A stretch of 64,000 nt of DNA, taken from Limnobacter alexandrii. GTDB lineage: Bacteria > Pseudomonadota > Gammaproteobacteria > Burkholderiales > Burkholderiaceae_B. The DNA is taken from positions 62,001 to 126,000 of the forward strand of contig NZ_SWKN01000012.1 in the NCBI RefSeq assembly GCF_005871185.1. The letters run 5' to 3'. Positions 1 through 9,732 of the stretch are shown here, piece by piece (position 1 is the stretch's first letter; every line of letters starts with the position of its first letter). Under the pieces are notes generated by a model. That model ran no database searches and was not told where the DNA came from. It saw only the letters and a list, made by a program, of their open reading frames with translations. A program made the position numbers and the translations under genes.

Positions 1-758
1 GCGCGAAGGATACGTCGAACAGGCCGGCGGCTACGAAGGCCAGGCTGATGGCCAGTGCAATGACCGACAGCGTAAACAATTCACGAGAACCTGTTTTGGC
101 AATGTGCCACAGCATCCACGGAATAACCCGTTTGCCTACCACCAGCATCAAGCCCACAAACAATGTCACTTTCACCAAGGTAAAGCCAATGTCGAATACC
201 AGGTTGGTTTCAGGATCCAGGGTGCCGCCTTTGAGCAAACCTGCCAGCGGCGGCAACAAAACCAGAATCAGCACCATGGCCAGGTCTTCAACCACCAGCC
301 AACCCACCGCAATTTGGCCGTTCGCGCTGGTCAACATGCCGCGAGCTTCCAATGCTTTCAGCAACACCACCGTGCTGGCCACTGACAAGGCAAGGCCAAA
401 AACCAAACCCTGGCCCATGGGCCAGTCCCAGTAATGGGCCACACCCATGCCCAATAGCGTAGCAGCTGTCATTTGAACAATGGCGCCGGGTACGGCAATA
501 TTCTTGACGGCCAACAGGTCTTTCAGGGAGAAGTGCATGCCCACACCAAACATCAGCAGCATCACGCCCACCTCAGCCAACTGGTTGGTCAGTGCAGGGT
601 CTGCCACGAAGCCTGGGGTTGCCGGACCGATCAGAAACCCTGCAACCAGATAGCCAAGCAAGGCAGGGGCCCTAAGCTTCTCCGCAATAAATCCGAAGAT
701 GAGCGCAAGGCCAAAGCCAAAAGCCAGGGTTGAGATCAGGGAAACGTCGTGGGGCATG
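1..758 (-). CDS. CPA2-family cation:proton antiporter, KefB/YbaL-like (partial)
   Basis: The minus-strand reading frame starts at an ATG at 758 (MPHDVSLISTLAFGFGLAL) and is still open at base 1, so only about the first 252 residues are present. It consists of successive hydrophobic segments with the family pattern: an EKLRAPALLGYLVAG-type first loop, GVMLLMFGVGMHFS, and a VASTVVLLKALE stretch, as in the membrane domain of monovalent cation:proton antiporters of the CPA2 type. These inner-membrane proteins exchange K+ or Na+ for H+. The C-terminal part, which would show whether there is a TrkA-N nucleotide-binding domain (KefB/C, YbaL), lies outside the window, so the subtype is open. The family is clear and the substrate is not. 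No signal peptide is expected; the first membrane helix serves for insertion. Confidence 0.88.
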
Positions 759-861
759 ATCGGGGCATTCCTAATGTTTTTTCCAATGATAGCAAGTGCG
801 TATCCCATGCACCCGCTTCACAGACAAGGACCTGCCCCTGAAGTTGCGATTAAATCGCGAC

Positions 862-2490
862 TTATTCTGTTTTGAATACTTTCACAGCATTCATCATGGA
901 TTGGGAGACACCAGACAAGTGATTGGCCACCTGAGTATTTTGTTGCGCAGCCGCCGTGTTTTCCTCCGTCATCTGTGCAACGCGTTCTACGTTGCGGCTG
1001 ATTTCGATGCTGACATTGGATTGTTCTTTCATGGACACTGCGATGGCGGCAATGGCCTCCGAAACCCGGTCCGAGTCCGACTTGATCTTCTGGATGGTGG
1101 AGTTCACCACGTCGGCTTGATCAATCCCTTCCTGCACCAGTTGTACTGAGGTGTCCATCGATTTCACAGCACCTTGTGTGATGTTCTGAATTTCAAACAC
1201 CATGGTGGAAATACGATCGGTAGATCCCTTGGTTTGCTCAGCCAGTTTGCGAACCTCATCGGCCACCACTGCAAACCCGCGGCCCTGCTCACCCGCTCGC
1301 GCCGCTTCAATGGCAGCATTCAATGCCAGCAGGTTGGTGCGGTCGGCAATTTCGGTAATTGTGGATACAATTTCAGAAATATCGGCTGATTGTTTCTCAA
1401 GCGTTTGAACCGCCTGCGCACTGGTTTGCACAGCCTGTGCAATTCGCTGAATGCCTTCCACTACCTCACCCAAAGTCACCATGCCATTGTCGGCCGATTC
1501 ACGTGCCGCATTGGCGGTGGCTGTTGCGTCGTTTGAATTCTCGGAAATCTGGGAAATACTGACCGTCAACTCTTCAACCGCAGCAGCCATCGAGGAGGTG
1601 GCATCCGCTTGCTCCACGCCAGCATTGGCCATGGTTGATGAAGACTCTTGCACCTGTGTCGCGCTGCTGCTTAGTTCAAGTGCAGATTGGCGAATGCCGT
1701 CAATCAGTTTTTTCAAATTGCCCTGCGCGGTCGCCAACGCAGCAAGTAGTTGGTCAACTTCATCTTTATTTTGGTGATGAATGGGGCTGTTCAGTTCGCC
1801 ATTGGCCAAGGCATTGATGTGTTTGCCTGCGTTACCCAATTTGTTTTGAAGCAGCTTGACCAGACTGATGGTGGCGAGCACGCCCACCACAAAACTTGCA
1901 ATCAGGGCAGCTGCTACAGACCACAAAGCTGTTTGATAAGTGCTCTCGGCTGCTTGTGTACGTACCTTTAGCAAATTCAATTCGTCCTGTTCAATTTGTT
2001 CAATCAGCTCGCGCATTTTGTCCATGATGGGTTTGCCCGACAAGGAAAGGAATCGGTTCATGAACTCATTTTGGTCAATTTCCTGATTGTTCAGTGATTG
2101 GCGCAGTTCAATGGTTTTGTCGATCGAGAACTTCAGCCAGTTTGAGTACATTTCCCGAAGACTGTTGAATCTCTCGGTTTGAGCAGGATTGTCAGAAGTC
2201 AGTTTGATCGCGGCGGCAAAGTGGGTGTCTATTTCCTTTTTGCCCTCGGTGTAGGGCTCAAGGTAAGTGGGGTATCCCGTGACTAGAAATCCGCGTTGAC
2301 CGGTTTCAATGTTGGTCATGTTTTCCCGGATCAAACCAACTTCGCGAAGCACCTCATGTGTGTGTTCGTTGGCCTGAGCGCCGTCCATGATTTTCTTGGC
2401 GTTAATCAGTCCGAGGGCACCTGTTAACAGGCCCAAGGCAATCACGAGAGCGAAGCCAAAACTCAGTTTGGCACGGATGGTATTGAACAT
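862..2490 (-). CDS. Methyl-accepting chemotaxis protein with CHASE3 sensor
   Basis: This 542-residue receptor has a transmembrane helix at about residues 9-30, then a helical periplasmic sensor whose [11 protein letters not shown] motif (about 62-72) is the signature of CHASE3 domains. A second helix lies at about 187-212, followed by a HAMP linker to about 265 and a long methyl-accepting signalling domain. The hairpin tip is conserved ([20 protein letters not shown], about 386-405), which is the CheA/CheW contact region. I start the gene at the ATG at 2490 because AGGAAG lies 5 bases before it; an upstream in-frame ATG at 2550 has no ribosome site and would add residues unlike a receptor N-terminus. 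The ligand is unknown. The gene lies 110 bases downstream of the hybrid kinase gene on the same strand, with no other che genes nearby. Confidence 0.93.
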   Translation of the reverse strand: MFNTIRAKLSFGFALVIALGLLTGALGLINAKKIMDGAQANEHTHEVLREVGLIRENMTNIETGQRGFLVTGYPTYLEPYTEGKKEIDTHFAAAIKLTSDNPAQTERFNSLREMYSNWLKFSIDKTIELRQSLNNQEIDQNEFMNRFLSLSGKPIMDKMRELIEQIEQDELNLLKVRTQAAESTYQTALWSVAAALIASFVVGVLATISLVKLLQNKLGNAGKHINALANGELNSPIHHQNKDEVDQLLAALATAQGNLKKLIDGIRQSALELSSSATQVQESSSTMANAGVEQADATSSMAAAVEELTVSISQISENSNDATATANAARESADNGMVTLGEVVEGIQRIAQAVQTSAQAVQTLEKQSADISEIVSTITEIADRTNLLALNAAIEAARAGEQGRGFAVVADEVRKLAEQTKGSTDRISTMVFEIQNITQGAVKSMDTSVQLVQEGIDQADVVNSTIQKIKSDSDRVSEAIAAIAVSMKEQSNVSIEISRNVERVAQMTEENTAAAQQNTQVANHLSGVSQSMMNAVKVFKTE

Positions 2491-2600
2491 GGCACTTCCT
2501 TTGTGGTGGTTTACTTGTTGTAGTGCAACAAGTATCGCCAATGTCCACAAAGTGAAGTATCTCTAGTTTTGGGGGATTCCCATTTTGGGTGTTTTTTGAT

Positions 2601-5600
2601 TTATAGCGATTCTGTGGATTGTTGCCCTTGAATATCCAGCAATATTCGAATCAGTGTTTCTTTCTTGAATGGTTTAATGACATGCTCGCACATGCCTGCA
2701 TTCAATATGTCCATGCGGTCCTGTTCACTGGCTGATGCTGTCACAGCCACAATGGGTGGCGCTGCATTGCCCAGTTCTTCGAGAATTCTGGCGGTGGCCT
2801 CATAGCCGTCCATTTCCGGCATTTGCAAGTCCATCAATACTAGGTCGTATCGCTCAGAAACACAGGCTTGAACAGCCTCTTTGCCATTTTCTGCGAGGTG
2901 TACCTGTGCTCCCCACTTCTTCAGCATTTCCGAGGCCACCATTCGGTTTAATTTGTGATCGTCGACCACCAGCACCCGCTTGTTGAGCATGGGTGGCGTG
3001 GCTGGCCCAGTTTCAGCGGGTGCGGCGACGGGTTGCAGTTTCAGGGCCTGTTGGTCTTCTGCACGAATCGTAAACTCAGGATCAGTACAATCCACGGTGA
3101 AGTGAAAAGTTGTACCCAATCCTTCTGCACTCTCGACCCAAATGTTGCCGCCCATCAACTCAACCAGGTTCTTGCAAATTGACAGGCCCAAACCTGCTCC
3201 GCCGTAGCGGCGCGATGAACTGTCATCCACCTGGCTGAAGGGTTGGAACAGGGCCGAGCACTGTTCCTCGTTCATGCCAATGCCAGTGTCTTTCACACTG
3301 AATTGCAACTGTTTGCCATCAGCCACACTTTGAACTTGTAAATGTATGCGTCCCTTCTCGGTGAATTTCAGCGCATTCGACAACAGGTTGTTCAAAATTT
3401 GTGCAAGGCGAAGTCGATCACCTTTCAGGCTGACCGGGCAGTTCGCATCTTTAGTGCAGTACAACTGAATGGCCTTCTCTTCAGCGCGGTAAGCAAACAG
3501 ATCAGTGGCCTTGCTCAGTACCTGGTCCAGCAGAAAGCGGCTGTGGCTCAGTTCCAGCTTGTTGGCTTCAACCCTCGAAATATCCAGAATGTCATTCAAC
3601 ACATTCAGCAAAACATCCGCCGCTGAACCAATCTTGCTAAGGTAGTCTCGTTGCCGGGCCTGCAAGTCGGTGTCTTCCAGCAGTTGCAGCAAGCCCATAA
3701 TCGCATTCATCGGTGTACGAATTTCATGACTCATGTTGGCCAGAAATGCGCCTTTCGCTTTGCTGGCTGCTTCAGCCTGCTGGGTGCGTTCGGTCAACAC
3801 ATGGTTAATGCGTTCAAGTTCGCGTTGCTGGGCCTTGAAGTCGGTGATGTTGGTTGAAATGGAGAAGAAGCCCTCAACCTTGCCATACAGCACATCGGGT
3901 ATCAAATGCACCAGCATGTCGGCATAGCCGCCAGTGGGCAGGGGCTTTCTGCGCTCGAAGCGCTGCTTTTCACCCTTCAATACGCCCAGTACATAGTGGT
4001 GATCATGAATAAACAGTTCTTCACCCAGTACCTTGCGCATGTGTTGCCCGCGCATTTTGTCAGCTGGAATACTGGACCATTTTTCATGGTTGCGGTTTGC
4101 GAAATGGCAGCGCAGATCCGTGCTCCAATACGACACCAATCCTGGCAAGCACTCCGACAAGGTGCGCAAAAAATGCTCACGTTCAATCAGTGTTGCTTCA
4201 TTTCTTTTTCGCTCTGAAATGTCCTGGATCTGGGAAATAAAGTAGATCACCCGGCCTTTGTCATTGCGCACCGCTGACACTGAAAGGTGTACCCACACAA
4301 CATGTCCGTCTTTGTGAATGTAGCGTTTTTCCAGCTGGTAGTTGTGTCGGCGCCCCTTCAGCACATCGCGTACCAGGTGAGTGTGCTGCATGGTGTCTTG
4401 TGGGTGCGTAATTGCATCAAAACTGAAACCCAGCAATTCTTCTTCACTGTATCCAAGAATGTCAGAAAGTGCTTTGTTCACCTGCAAGAACTGACCTTTG
4501 AAGTCCAGCATCGCCATGCCAATCGCAGCCCATTCAAACGAGGAACGGAACCGGGCTTCGGCCTCGCGCAAGGCGTCCTCAAATTGGCGTTGCACCGTCA
4601 CGTCCACATTCACCCCAATCATTCTGAAGGGAATGCCTTTGGCGTTTCGGTGTGTTTTTGCACGGGCCTGTATGTGGCGAATACGGCCATCACTGGCCCG
4701 GCGAATGTTGAAGTTGAATTGGAAGGTGTCCTGGTTTTTGGAAGCCTCAATCAACACTGTGCCCAGTTTGTTGACATCCTCAGGCAACACGTAATTCAGC
4801 CACTCTTTGTAAGACACCAGTTCTTTCTCGTCCTGGACGCCGTATATCTTGCGCATCGCGCTGTCCCAGCGAATGAACTTCTCTTGGATGTTGTATTCCC
4901 AAACGCCGATGCCTGCGCTTTCGGTGGCCAGTTGAAAACGTTCGTCATTGAATTGCTGATCAGCCTTGGCTTTCTCTTTGGCCAGAATTTGTTGCGCTTG
5001 ATAGTTCATGCTGGCTTTGATCGCGAGCACAGCCAATATGCAAAAGGCGAGGTAGCCCAGGAAAAGACCCATGGTTTGTTCTCGCCACTGTGCCTTCATT
5101 GGGGCGGCGTCTGACCAGGTAATCAGGTAAAGAGGAATCGGCGTATTCAACTGCTCTGAATTGGCCAGAGACAGACTCGCAAAATAATGATCCTTGAACA
5201 GATCATCTTCTATCAAATCGATTGCGGCCGGCTTTGATCCCCCCTGCGTGCGCGAGGCTTCGAAGTAGGGTAGCTGTTTGCCCAGAATTTTGTTGAACTC
5301 GGGTTGAACAAGCAGCACGGTGCCATCTTTAAAGGCCAGTCCGCTGCGCATGTAGTCGCCAAGCTGCAGTGATGCCACTTTGCGTTCAAGGTATCTTGCA
5401 TGGAGGCGACCCTGAATCAAACCCAGCAATTCGCCGTGTACGTCTTTGATCTGATAGTTGACGACCAGTATCAACTGTTTCGATGCATTGAATGAGTATG
5501 AAAAAGACACCAGTCTTTCGTTGTGCAGCAGCCTCGCGTTTGATGCAAAAGCTGGTTTGGTGTTGATCAGGTCGTGGTCGATCCGGGTTTGTCCAAGAAT

Positions 5601-5927
5601 GTTACCAACCGAGTCACGGGCCACGATGGTTTCCACAGCAGGTAGCGCACTTTTCAGCAATTCCAGTCGTTTGTGAATGTTGTTGCTGTTGTTTCCCTCA
5701 ATGTGTTCTGCCAACTGAAGTGTGGCTTCATCGAAAGAACGTACGATTGTGCTGAACTCGTCATACAAAATGTCGTGAAGCAGTCGAAGCTGGGTTTGCG
5801 TGTGCTGTTCAGAGGAATGATTGATTCGGCGAAGATCGGCTGCTGCCATGGCCAGCAATCCAAGACCCAGCACGCAGAGCATGGCTGCAGCGAGAATCCA
5901 TTGATATTGGATTTTGCGAGTAGTCAC
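2601..5927 (-). CDS. Membrane-bound hybrid sensor histidine kinase with three PAS domains
   Basis: The 1108-residue protein has a transmembrane helix near residues 10-30, an extracytoplasmic sensor region (about 31-285), a second helix (about 287-305), and then three PAS/PAC units (about 330-450, 460-575 and 585-700). A HisKA dimerisation domain with the phosphorylatable His at 734 (FLANMSHEIRTPMN) and an HATPase_c domain (DTGIGM; GAGLGLSICKNL) follow. A C-terminal receiver has acidic residues VVDD near 988-990, phospho-acceptor Asp 1033 (LMDLQMPEMDGY) and the conserved KPF lysine. It therefore autophosphorylates on His and passes the phosphate to its own receiver. No histidine phosphotransfer protein or output regulator is adjacent, so the downstream partner is unknown. 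The chemotaxis receptor gene follows on the same strand. Confidence 0.93.
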   Translation of the reverse strand: MTTRKIQYQWILAAAMLCVLGLGLLAMAAADLRRINHSSEQHTQTQLRLLHDILYDEFSTIVRSFDEATLQLAEHIEGNNSNNIHKRLELLKSALPAVETIVARDSVGNILGQTRIDHDLINTKPAFASNARLLHNERLVSFSYSFNASKQLILVVNYQIKDVHGELLGLIQGRLHARYLERKVASLQLGDYMRSGLAFKDGTVLLVQPEFNKILGKQLPYFEASRTQGGSKPAAIDLIEDDLFKDHYFASLSLANSEQLNTPIPLYLITWSDAAPMKAQWREQTMGLFLGYLAFCILAVLAIKASMNYQAQQILAKEKAKADQQFNDERFQLATESAGIGVWEYNIQEKFIRWDSAMRKIYGVQDEKELVSYKEWLNYVLPEDVNKLGTVLIEASKNQDTFQFNFNIRRASDGRIRHIQARAKTHRNAKGIPFRMIGVNVDVTVQRQFEDALREAEARFRSSFEWAAIGMAMLDFKGQFLQVNKALSDILGYSEEELLGFSFDAITHPQDTMQHTHLVRDVLKGRRHNYQLEKRYIHKDGHVVWVHLSVSAVRNDKGRVIYFISQIQDISERKRNEATLIEREHFLRTLSECLPGLVSYWSTDLRCHFANRNHEKWSSIPADKMRGQHMRKVLGEELFIHDHHYVLGVLKGEKQRFERRKPLPTGGYADMLVHLIPDVLYGKVEGFFSISTNITDFKAQQRELERINHVLTERTQQAEAASKAKGAFLANMSHEIRTPMNAIMGLLQLLEDTDLQARQRDYLSKIGSAADVLLNVLNDILDISRVEANKLELSHSRFLLDQVLSKATDLFAYRAEEKAIQLYCTKDANCPVSLKGDRLRLAQILNNLLSNALKFTEKGRIHLQVQSVADGKQLQFSVKDTGIGMNEEQCSALFQPFSQVDDSSSRRYGGAGLGLSICKNLVELMGGNIWVESAEGLGTTFHFTVDCTDPEFTIRAEDQQALKLQPVAAPAETGPATPPMLNKRVLVVDDHKLNRMVASEMLKKWGAQVHLAENGKEAVQACVSERYDLVLMDLQMPEMDGYEATARILEELGNAAPPIVAVTASASEQDRMDILNAGMCEHVIKPFKKETLIRILLDIQGQQSTESL

Positions 5928-6063
5928 CGAATAAGACCTGTGGCAAGTGAAAAAGTAGAGTTGATTGCTCGGGGCATATCACCCCACAGCTATTTTGTTG
6001 TATCCATCTGCGCATCAATTCGAGGATTAAGGGCGTCTTTTCGCGGCTTATCGTTCTCAAGTT

Positions 6064-6966
6064 TCAGGTGTTCCAGTAAGAGTCAAGGCTGTAGCGGTGT
6101 TTCAGGAAATCGATCCACAAGCGAACGCGCAAGGGAAGGTGCTTCCTTTGGGGGAATACGGCGTAAATTGCATTGGGCGGTGCAATAAAGTTGTCCAGCA
6201 CAGTGACAAGGTTGCCGTTGCGCAAATGTTGTTGCACCTCCCAGCGGCTGCGCCAGGCAAGGCCAGCATCGTTCAATGTCCAATCCAGGATCGAAGAGCC
6301 ATCATTGCAAGCCAGGCTTCCACTGACTCTGATCTGAATAGCCTCGCCATCGATTGTGAAAAGCCAGCCACTTGGTGCTCCCGAACTGACCAGATTCAGG
6401 CAATTGTGTTTGGCCAGGTCGTTGGGGTGTTTTGGGTAACCGTGCCGTTGCAGGTAGCGCGGCGTTGCAACCACCAGTCGTTGATTGTCGGCCAGCTTCA
6501 CACCCACCAGGCTTGAGTCGGGTAACACCCCAATCCTCACGGCGCAGTCCATATTCTCGTTTAATAAATCCACGACCCGGTCTGACAGGTCGAGTGATAC
6601 CGTCACTTCCGGGTGTTCGCGCACAAAATCATGAACAAGCGGTGCCACATGCTGCCTTCCAAACCCGCCGGGTGCCGATACCCGCAAGTGCCCGCTGGCT
6701 TTAATACCTCCCAGGCTGACACTGGCTTCGGCATTGGACAGGTCATTCAAAATTCGCTGGCAGTCCTCAAGGAAGGCCGATCCTTCGTAGGTCAGGTTCA
6801 GGGTGCGTGTGGTACGAATCAGAAGCTTCACGCCGAGGCGTTCCTCCAGCGCATCCAGGCGTCTGCTGATTACCGCTGGCGCAACGCCTTCTTCTCTGGC
6901 CGCGGCCGACAAGCTGCCCTTGGTCGCTACCGCAGCAAAGGTGGTGATCTGTTTAAAGTGGTCCAT
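6064..6966 (-). CDS. LysR-family transcriptional regulator
   Basis: This 300-residue protein opens with the LysR winged helix-turn-helix at about residues 1-60 (GSLSAAAREEGVAPAVISRR followed by LEERLGVKLLIRTTR), then a substrate-binding-like effector domain to the end. It is divergently arranged with the haloacid dehalogenase gene at 7070, with 103 bases between the two starts. That is the usual layout for a LysR protein that controls the neighbouring gene and itself. A perfect 14-base palindrome in the shared region (6993-7006) is a plausible operator. The inducer cannot be read from sequence; regulation of the dehalogenase is inferred from position only. Confidence 0.9.
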   Translation of the reverse strand: MDHFKQITTFAAVATKGSLSAAAREEGVAPAVISRRLDALEERLGVKLLIRTTRTLNLTYEGSAFLEDCQRILNDLSNAEASVSLGGIKASGHLRVSAPGGFGRQHVAPLVHDFVREHPEVTVSLDLSDRVVDLLNENMDCAVRIGVLPDSSLVGVKLADNQRLVVATPRYLQRHGYPKHPNDLAKHNCLNLVSSGAPSGWLFTIDGEAIQIRVSGSLACNDGSSILDWTLNDAGLAWRSRWEVQQHLRNGNLVTVLDNFIAPPNAIYAVFPQRKHLPLRVRLWIDFLKHRYSLDSYWNT

Positions 6967-6992
6967 GCTTTTGCGAAAAACGTAAAAATGTC

Positions 6993-7006
6993 TTCAATTA
7001 ATTGAA
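6993..7006. promoter_or_regulatory. Candidate LysR-type operator palindrome
   Basis: TTCAATTAATTGAA is a perfect 14-base inverted repeat in the 103-base divergent region between the LysR gene (start 6966) and the dehalogenase gene (start 7070). It lies 27 bases upstream of the regulator start. A second near-palindrome (TTTATTCAATAAA) is at about 7019-7031. LysR regulators bind dyads of this kind in divergent promoters; binding by this regulator is inferred from position. Confidence 0.45.
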
Positions 7007-7069
7007 AGAGTATGCTGGTTTTATTCAATAAACTAGAGGTTACCTAATCCAAGATCAAGGATGTGATGC

Positions 7070-7738
7070 ATGGCAACTCCCAAAGTGGTGCTTTTTGATG
7101 CTTATGGCACCTTGTTTGATGTTTATTCGGTTGCGAGCACAGCAGAGCAAATTTTCCCGGGACAGGGCTCTGCGCTGTCGGTGCTGTGGCGTGACAAACA
7201 GATCGAATACACAAGGCTGCGCGCCATGGCCGGGCGCTACAAGCCTTTTTGGGATATCACCATTGATGCGTTGCGATACGCTTGCGAAGCACTGAAGCTG
7301 AATTTAAGCGAAGAACGCCAACGGCGGCTTTTGAATGTGTATTCAAGCCTTGCTGCCTATCCTGAGAACAGGGCCGTGTTGCAGGAATTGAAAAGCCGTG
7401 GCATTCAAACTGCAATTCTGTCCAACGGCAACACCGACATGTTGAACGTGGCGGTGCGTGGGGCAAACTTTCAGGGCCTTCTCGATGCGGTGCTGTCTGT
7501 CGATGCTTTGCAAACCTTCAAGATTCACGGAGCGGTGTACCAAATGGGCTTGAATCATTTTGGCGTCAAAGCTTCGGAGGCCCTTTTCGTGTCCAGCAAT
7601 TGCTGGGATGCCTGCGGTGCCACCTGGTTTGGCCTTCCAACCCTGTGGGTAAACCGCGCTGGCTTGCCTTTGGAAAGGCTGGATGTTGAGCCGATGGCCA
7701 TAGGCCGGAACTTGAATGATGTGTTATCCCTCGTGTGA
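7070..7738 (+). CDS. (S)-2-haloacid dehalogenase, HAD superfamily type II
   Basis: This 222-residue cytosolic enzyme fits L-2-haloacid dehalogenase, which hydrolyses short 2-haloalkanoic acids to 2-hydroxy acids through an aspartyl ester. Asp10 in LFDAYGTLFD is the nucleophile. Arg41 (LWRDKQIEYTRLRAM) fits the halide and carboxylate-binding Arg. Ser118-Asn119 (LSNGN), Lys151 (FKIHGAVYQMG) and the Ser175/Asn177/Asp180 cluster (FVSSNCWD) match motifs II-IV, and the WVNR ending of motif IV is also typical. AAGGA lies 8 bases upstream of the ATG. It is divergent from a LysR gene. Members of this family sometimes act on other substrates such as phosphoglycolate, but the WRDKQIEYTRLRAM segment favours a dehalogenase. 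Confidence 0.88.
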   Translation: MATPKVVLFDAYGTLFDVYSVASTAEQIFPGQGSALSVLWRDKQIEYTRLRAMAGRYKPFWDITIDALRYACEALKLNLSEERQRRLLNVYSSLAAYPENRAVLQELKSRGIQTAILSNGNTDMLNVAVRGANFQGLLDAVLSVDALQTFKIHGAVYQMGLNHFGVKASEALFVSSNCWDACGATWFGLPTLWVNRAGLPLERLDVEPMAIGRNLNDVLSLV

Positions 7739-7842
7739 GGGAGTGATAATTCCGGTTTTTGCCATCAGCCTGGATTCGTGGCACCGTAGTAAAAAAAATA
7801 CACCGTCAATCCTTGTCTTTAATTCAGACATAGGAATTATTA

Positions 7843-9672
7843 ATGGGTGGCTCCCAACCGTTGTCCTCAAGGTATTCACCTCAAGCAGACGATTTCTCCC
7901 TGCAGTCCTGTCGTGCTCATACCATTCGCAAAGCGAACTACAAATCGTTGGGCAACGGGCAGTTGGTTCGCAAAGGTTGGCAATCCAGGATAAGGGCCTG
8001 GATTGAGGGCAACAATGCCGACGCACGTTATCGCAGAGCCGCGCACGAGAGCAGCCAGCGGATTTCTGCTGCAATTTTTGCTGATCAATACAAATCAGCG
8101 CATCTTGGCAGAACTGCCGATCTCGCTGAAAGTGATCTGGTCAAGGCACGGTTCTATCGGCAGGACAACCTTCGTTTCAATCCTCAATTAAGTCACCCCC
8201 AGTTTGGTTTGTCGAACCGGGATCAGCGTGCGGTCAAAATCTCACGCTGGGCGCACTTTGCGAACGGTGTCACTGAGTTGGGCGCGGCACCCACAGGCAT
8301 GTTGCTCAAGTTCACCAAAATTGGATTTACGCCCAAGAAAGATGACAAGTCCTTCGTCAGTCAACTGCGGGTTCTCGCTGCTTTGCCGATGGTGGCTGGT
8401 GTTGTGGCTCTGTTTTCCCTTGGCTTATTTGGCGAGGGCATAGGCAGGGCATTGAGCAAAGTTCCGAAGGCACTGCTCGAGGATATGCGGGCCCTTGCTG
8501 GCAGCTTCAGTGCAATTTCAGCCGTATCTGCAATTGTTTCGCTGGGTTTGGGGGCGAGCAGTTGCCTGGCTGCGTCAAAGTCGAATCTGAGCAATCAGGT
8601 GAAGGACTTGATTTTGTTCAACCGGGACAAACACCTTCACCGCATTTTTCTATTATTAGACGATGTGAAGAACAAGCCCAACGCCATTCAGCTTTTGGCG
8701 AAGGCTTTGCGTTACAAGATTGCCGATAATTATTGCGGTACAGACCGTGTTCCTGTGTTGTTGAGTCGCTTGCTGGACGATGTGAAAAATCAACCTAGCG
8801 AATTTCTGGCCAAGCAGGCCATGGAGAAAACGCTAGGCTCTTACTTGACCGAACGTAGCCACGCTGGTGGTAATTCAGCTTGTTTTCTGGATCTCAAGGC
8901 CGACAAAGCTGAGCTGTTGGTCCGCGAAAACCACTTTCTGGCTCTGACCAATTTGATTGAGCATTCTGCTCTTCATGCGAAGCCTTCGGAAAATTTTATG
9001 GACTTGCGTCACCGGGCAGAACGTGGTGTCGAAAAGTTTCGCGATTTCGCCATCAAGGGTTCTGGCAATTTACTCAATGTACTTGGTATAGCCAACAAAA
9101 AGGATCCTCACGAGCCTACTCATTCATCCCTGAAAAACAGGTTTCACAGCACCAAAAACATTTTGGAGAATCCGCATCAATATGGGCCGGTGACACGCAG
9201 TTTGGCAAAACTCTCGGAAGGGCTGCGTGTTTTTAATCATGGTGTTTTGATGTCCCTGAATTATCAGTTAACCCGTCCAATTACATGGCTGGCAGGACGC
9301 ATCACCGAATCGGTGCTGAGAATTCCAAACTCCCGCACTGCCAGTTTCAGTATTGGAAGGGCAGTGGCAAGCTCTATTTGGGCTGCGGTGGATGCTTTTT
9401 TGTTTGTTTCTCTGGCTGCTGGCAATGGCGTGGGTTTGGGTGGGCCTGAAGCCGTGTCCAAGGTGAAATTCCCTTTGAAAATTGACATGGGTGTCCTGAC
9501 CTTGGGTATTTCAATCATTAGCACTGCATCTCAAATGCTCTTTGTGGCCGCACCTGCTGCTGTTTTAATGGCAGCGGCCAAAGGCGCTTGTCATCTCGAA
9601 GGTTGGGAAGGCAATGTGGCCCGCGGCATAGAGCCGACCGGCAGCAAAAGACGAGCGACTAGCTGGACATAG
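7843..9672 (+). CDS. Orphan 609-residue protein with two hydrophobic regions
   Basis: I do not recognise a family. The ATG at 7843 is preceded by AGGA at a spacing of 8 bases, so the start is well supported. The first 130 or so residues are polar and rich in Ser, Arg, Gln and His, with no signal peptide. A first hydrophobic pair follows (roughly 168-192 and 205-232, with LPMVAGVVALFSLGLFG and ISAVSAIVSLGLGA), then a long soluble helical-looking middle, and a second hydrophobic pair near the end (about 508-528 and 550-585). A short internal repeat, LLDDVKNKP and LLDDVKNQP, recurs about 50 residues apart in the middle region. A polar N-terminus with internal hydrophobic hairpins is seen in secreted effectors that insert into membranes, but no secretion genes are near, so this is only a possibility. 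A shared terminator follows at once. Confidence 0.75.
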   Translation: MGGSQPLSSRYSPQADDFSLQSCRAHTIRKANYKSLGNGQLVRKGWQSRIRAWIEGNNADARYRRAAHESSQRISAAIFADQYKSAHLGRTADLAESDLVKARFYRQDNLRFNPQLSHPQFGLSNRDQRAVKISRWAHFANGVTELGAAPTGMLLKFTKIGFTPKKDDKSFVSQLRVLAALPMVAGVVALFSLGLFGEGIGRALSKVPKALLEDMRALAGSFSAISAVSAIVSLGLGASSCLAASKSNLSNQVKDLILFNRDKHLHRIFLLLDDVKNKPNAIQLLAKALRYKIADNYCGTDRVPVLLSRLLDDVKNQPSEFLAKQAMEKTLGSYLTERSHAGGNSACFLDLKADKAELLVRENHFLALTNLIEHSALHAKPSENFMDLRHRAERGVEKFRDFAIKGSGNLLNVLGIANKKDPHEPTHSSLKNRFHSTKNILENPHQYGPVTRSLAKLSEGLRVFNHGVLMSLNYQLTRPITWLAGRITESVLRIPNSRTASFSIGRAVASSIWAAVDAFLFVSLAAGNGVGLGGPEAVSKVKFPLKIDMGVLTLGISIISTASQMLFVAAPAAVLMAAAKGACHLEGWEGNVARGIEPTGSKRRATSWT

Positions 9673-9687
9673 ATCGGCTGCAGGAAC

Positions 9688-9716
9688 AAAAAAAAGCCGC
9701 CCTGAGGCGGCTTTTT
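9688..9716. terminator. Bidirectional rho-independent terminator
   Basis: AAAAAGCCGCC, loop CTGA, GGCGGCTTTTT forms a perfect 11-pair stem with A-runs and T-runs on both sides. It sits between the convergent orphan gene (stop 9672) and cspA (stop 9733) and can end transcription from both. Confidence 0.92.
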
Positions 9717-9732
9717 CACGTAGACGCGAAAA

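Noticed and set aside
841-867. Terminator after the chemotaxis receptor
   Set aside because: AAGTTGCGAT/ATCGCGACTT can form a stem, but there is no T-run on the minus strand and it overlaps the stop codon.
4287-5114. 275-codon plus-strand open frame
   Set aside because: Antisense to the hybrid kinase PAS region, no family resemblance.
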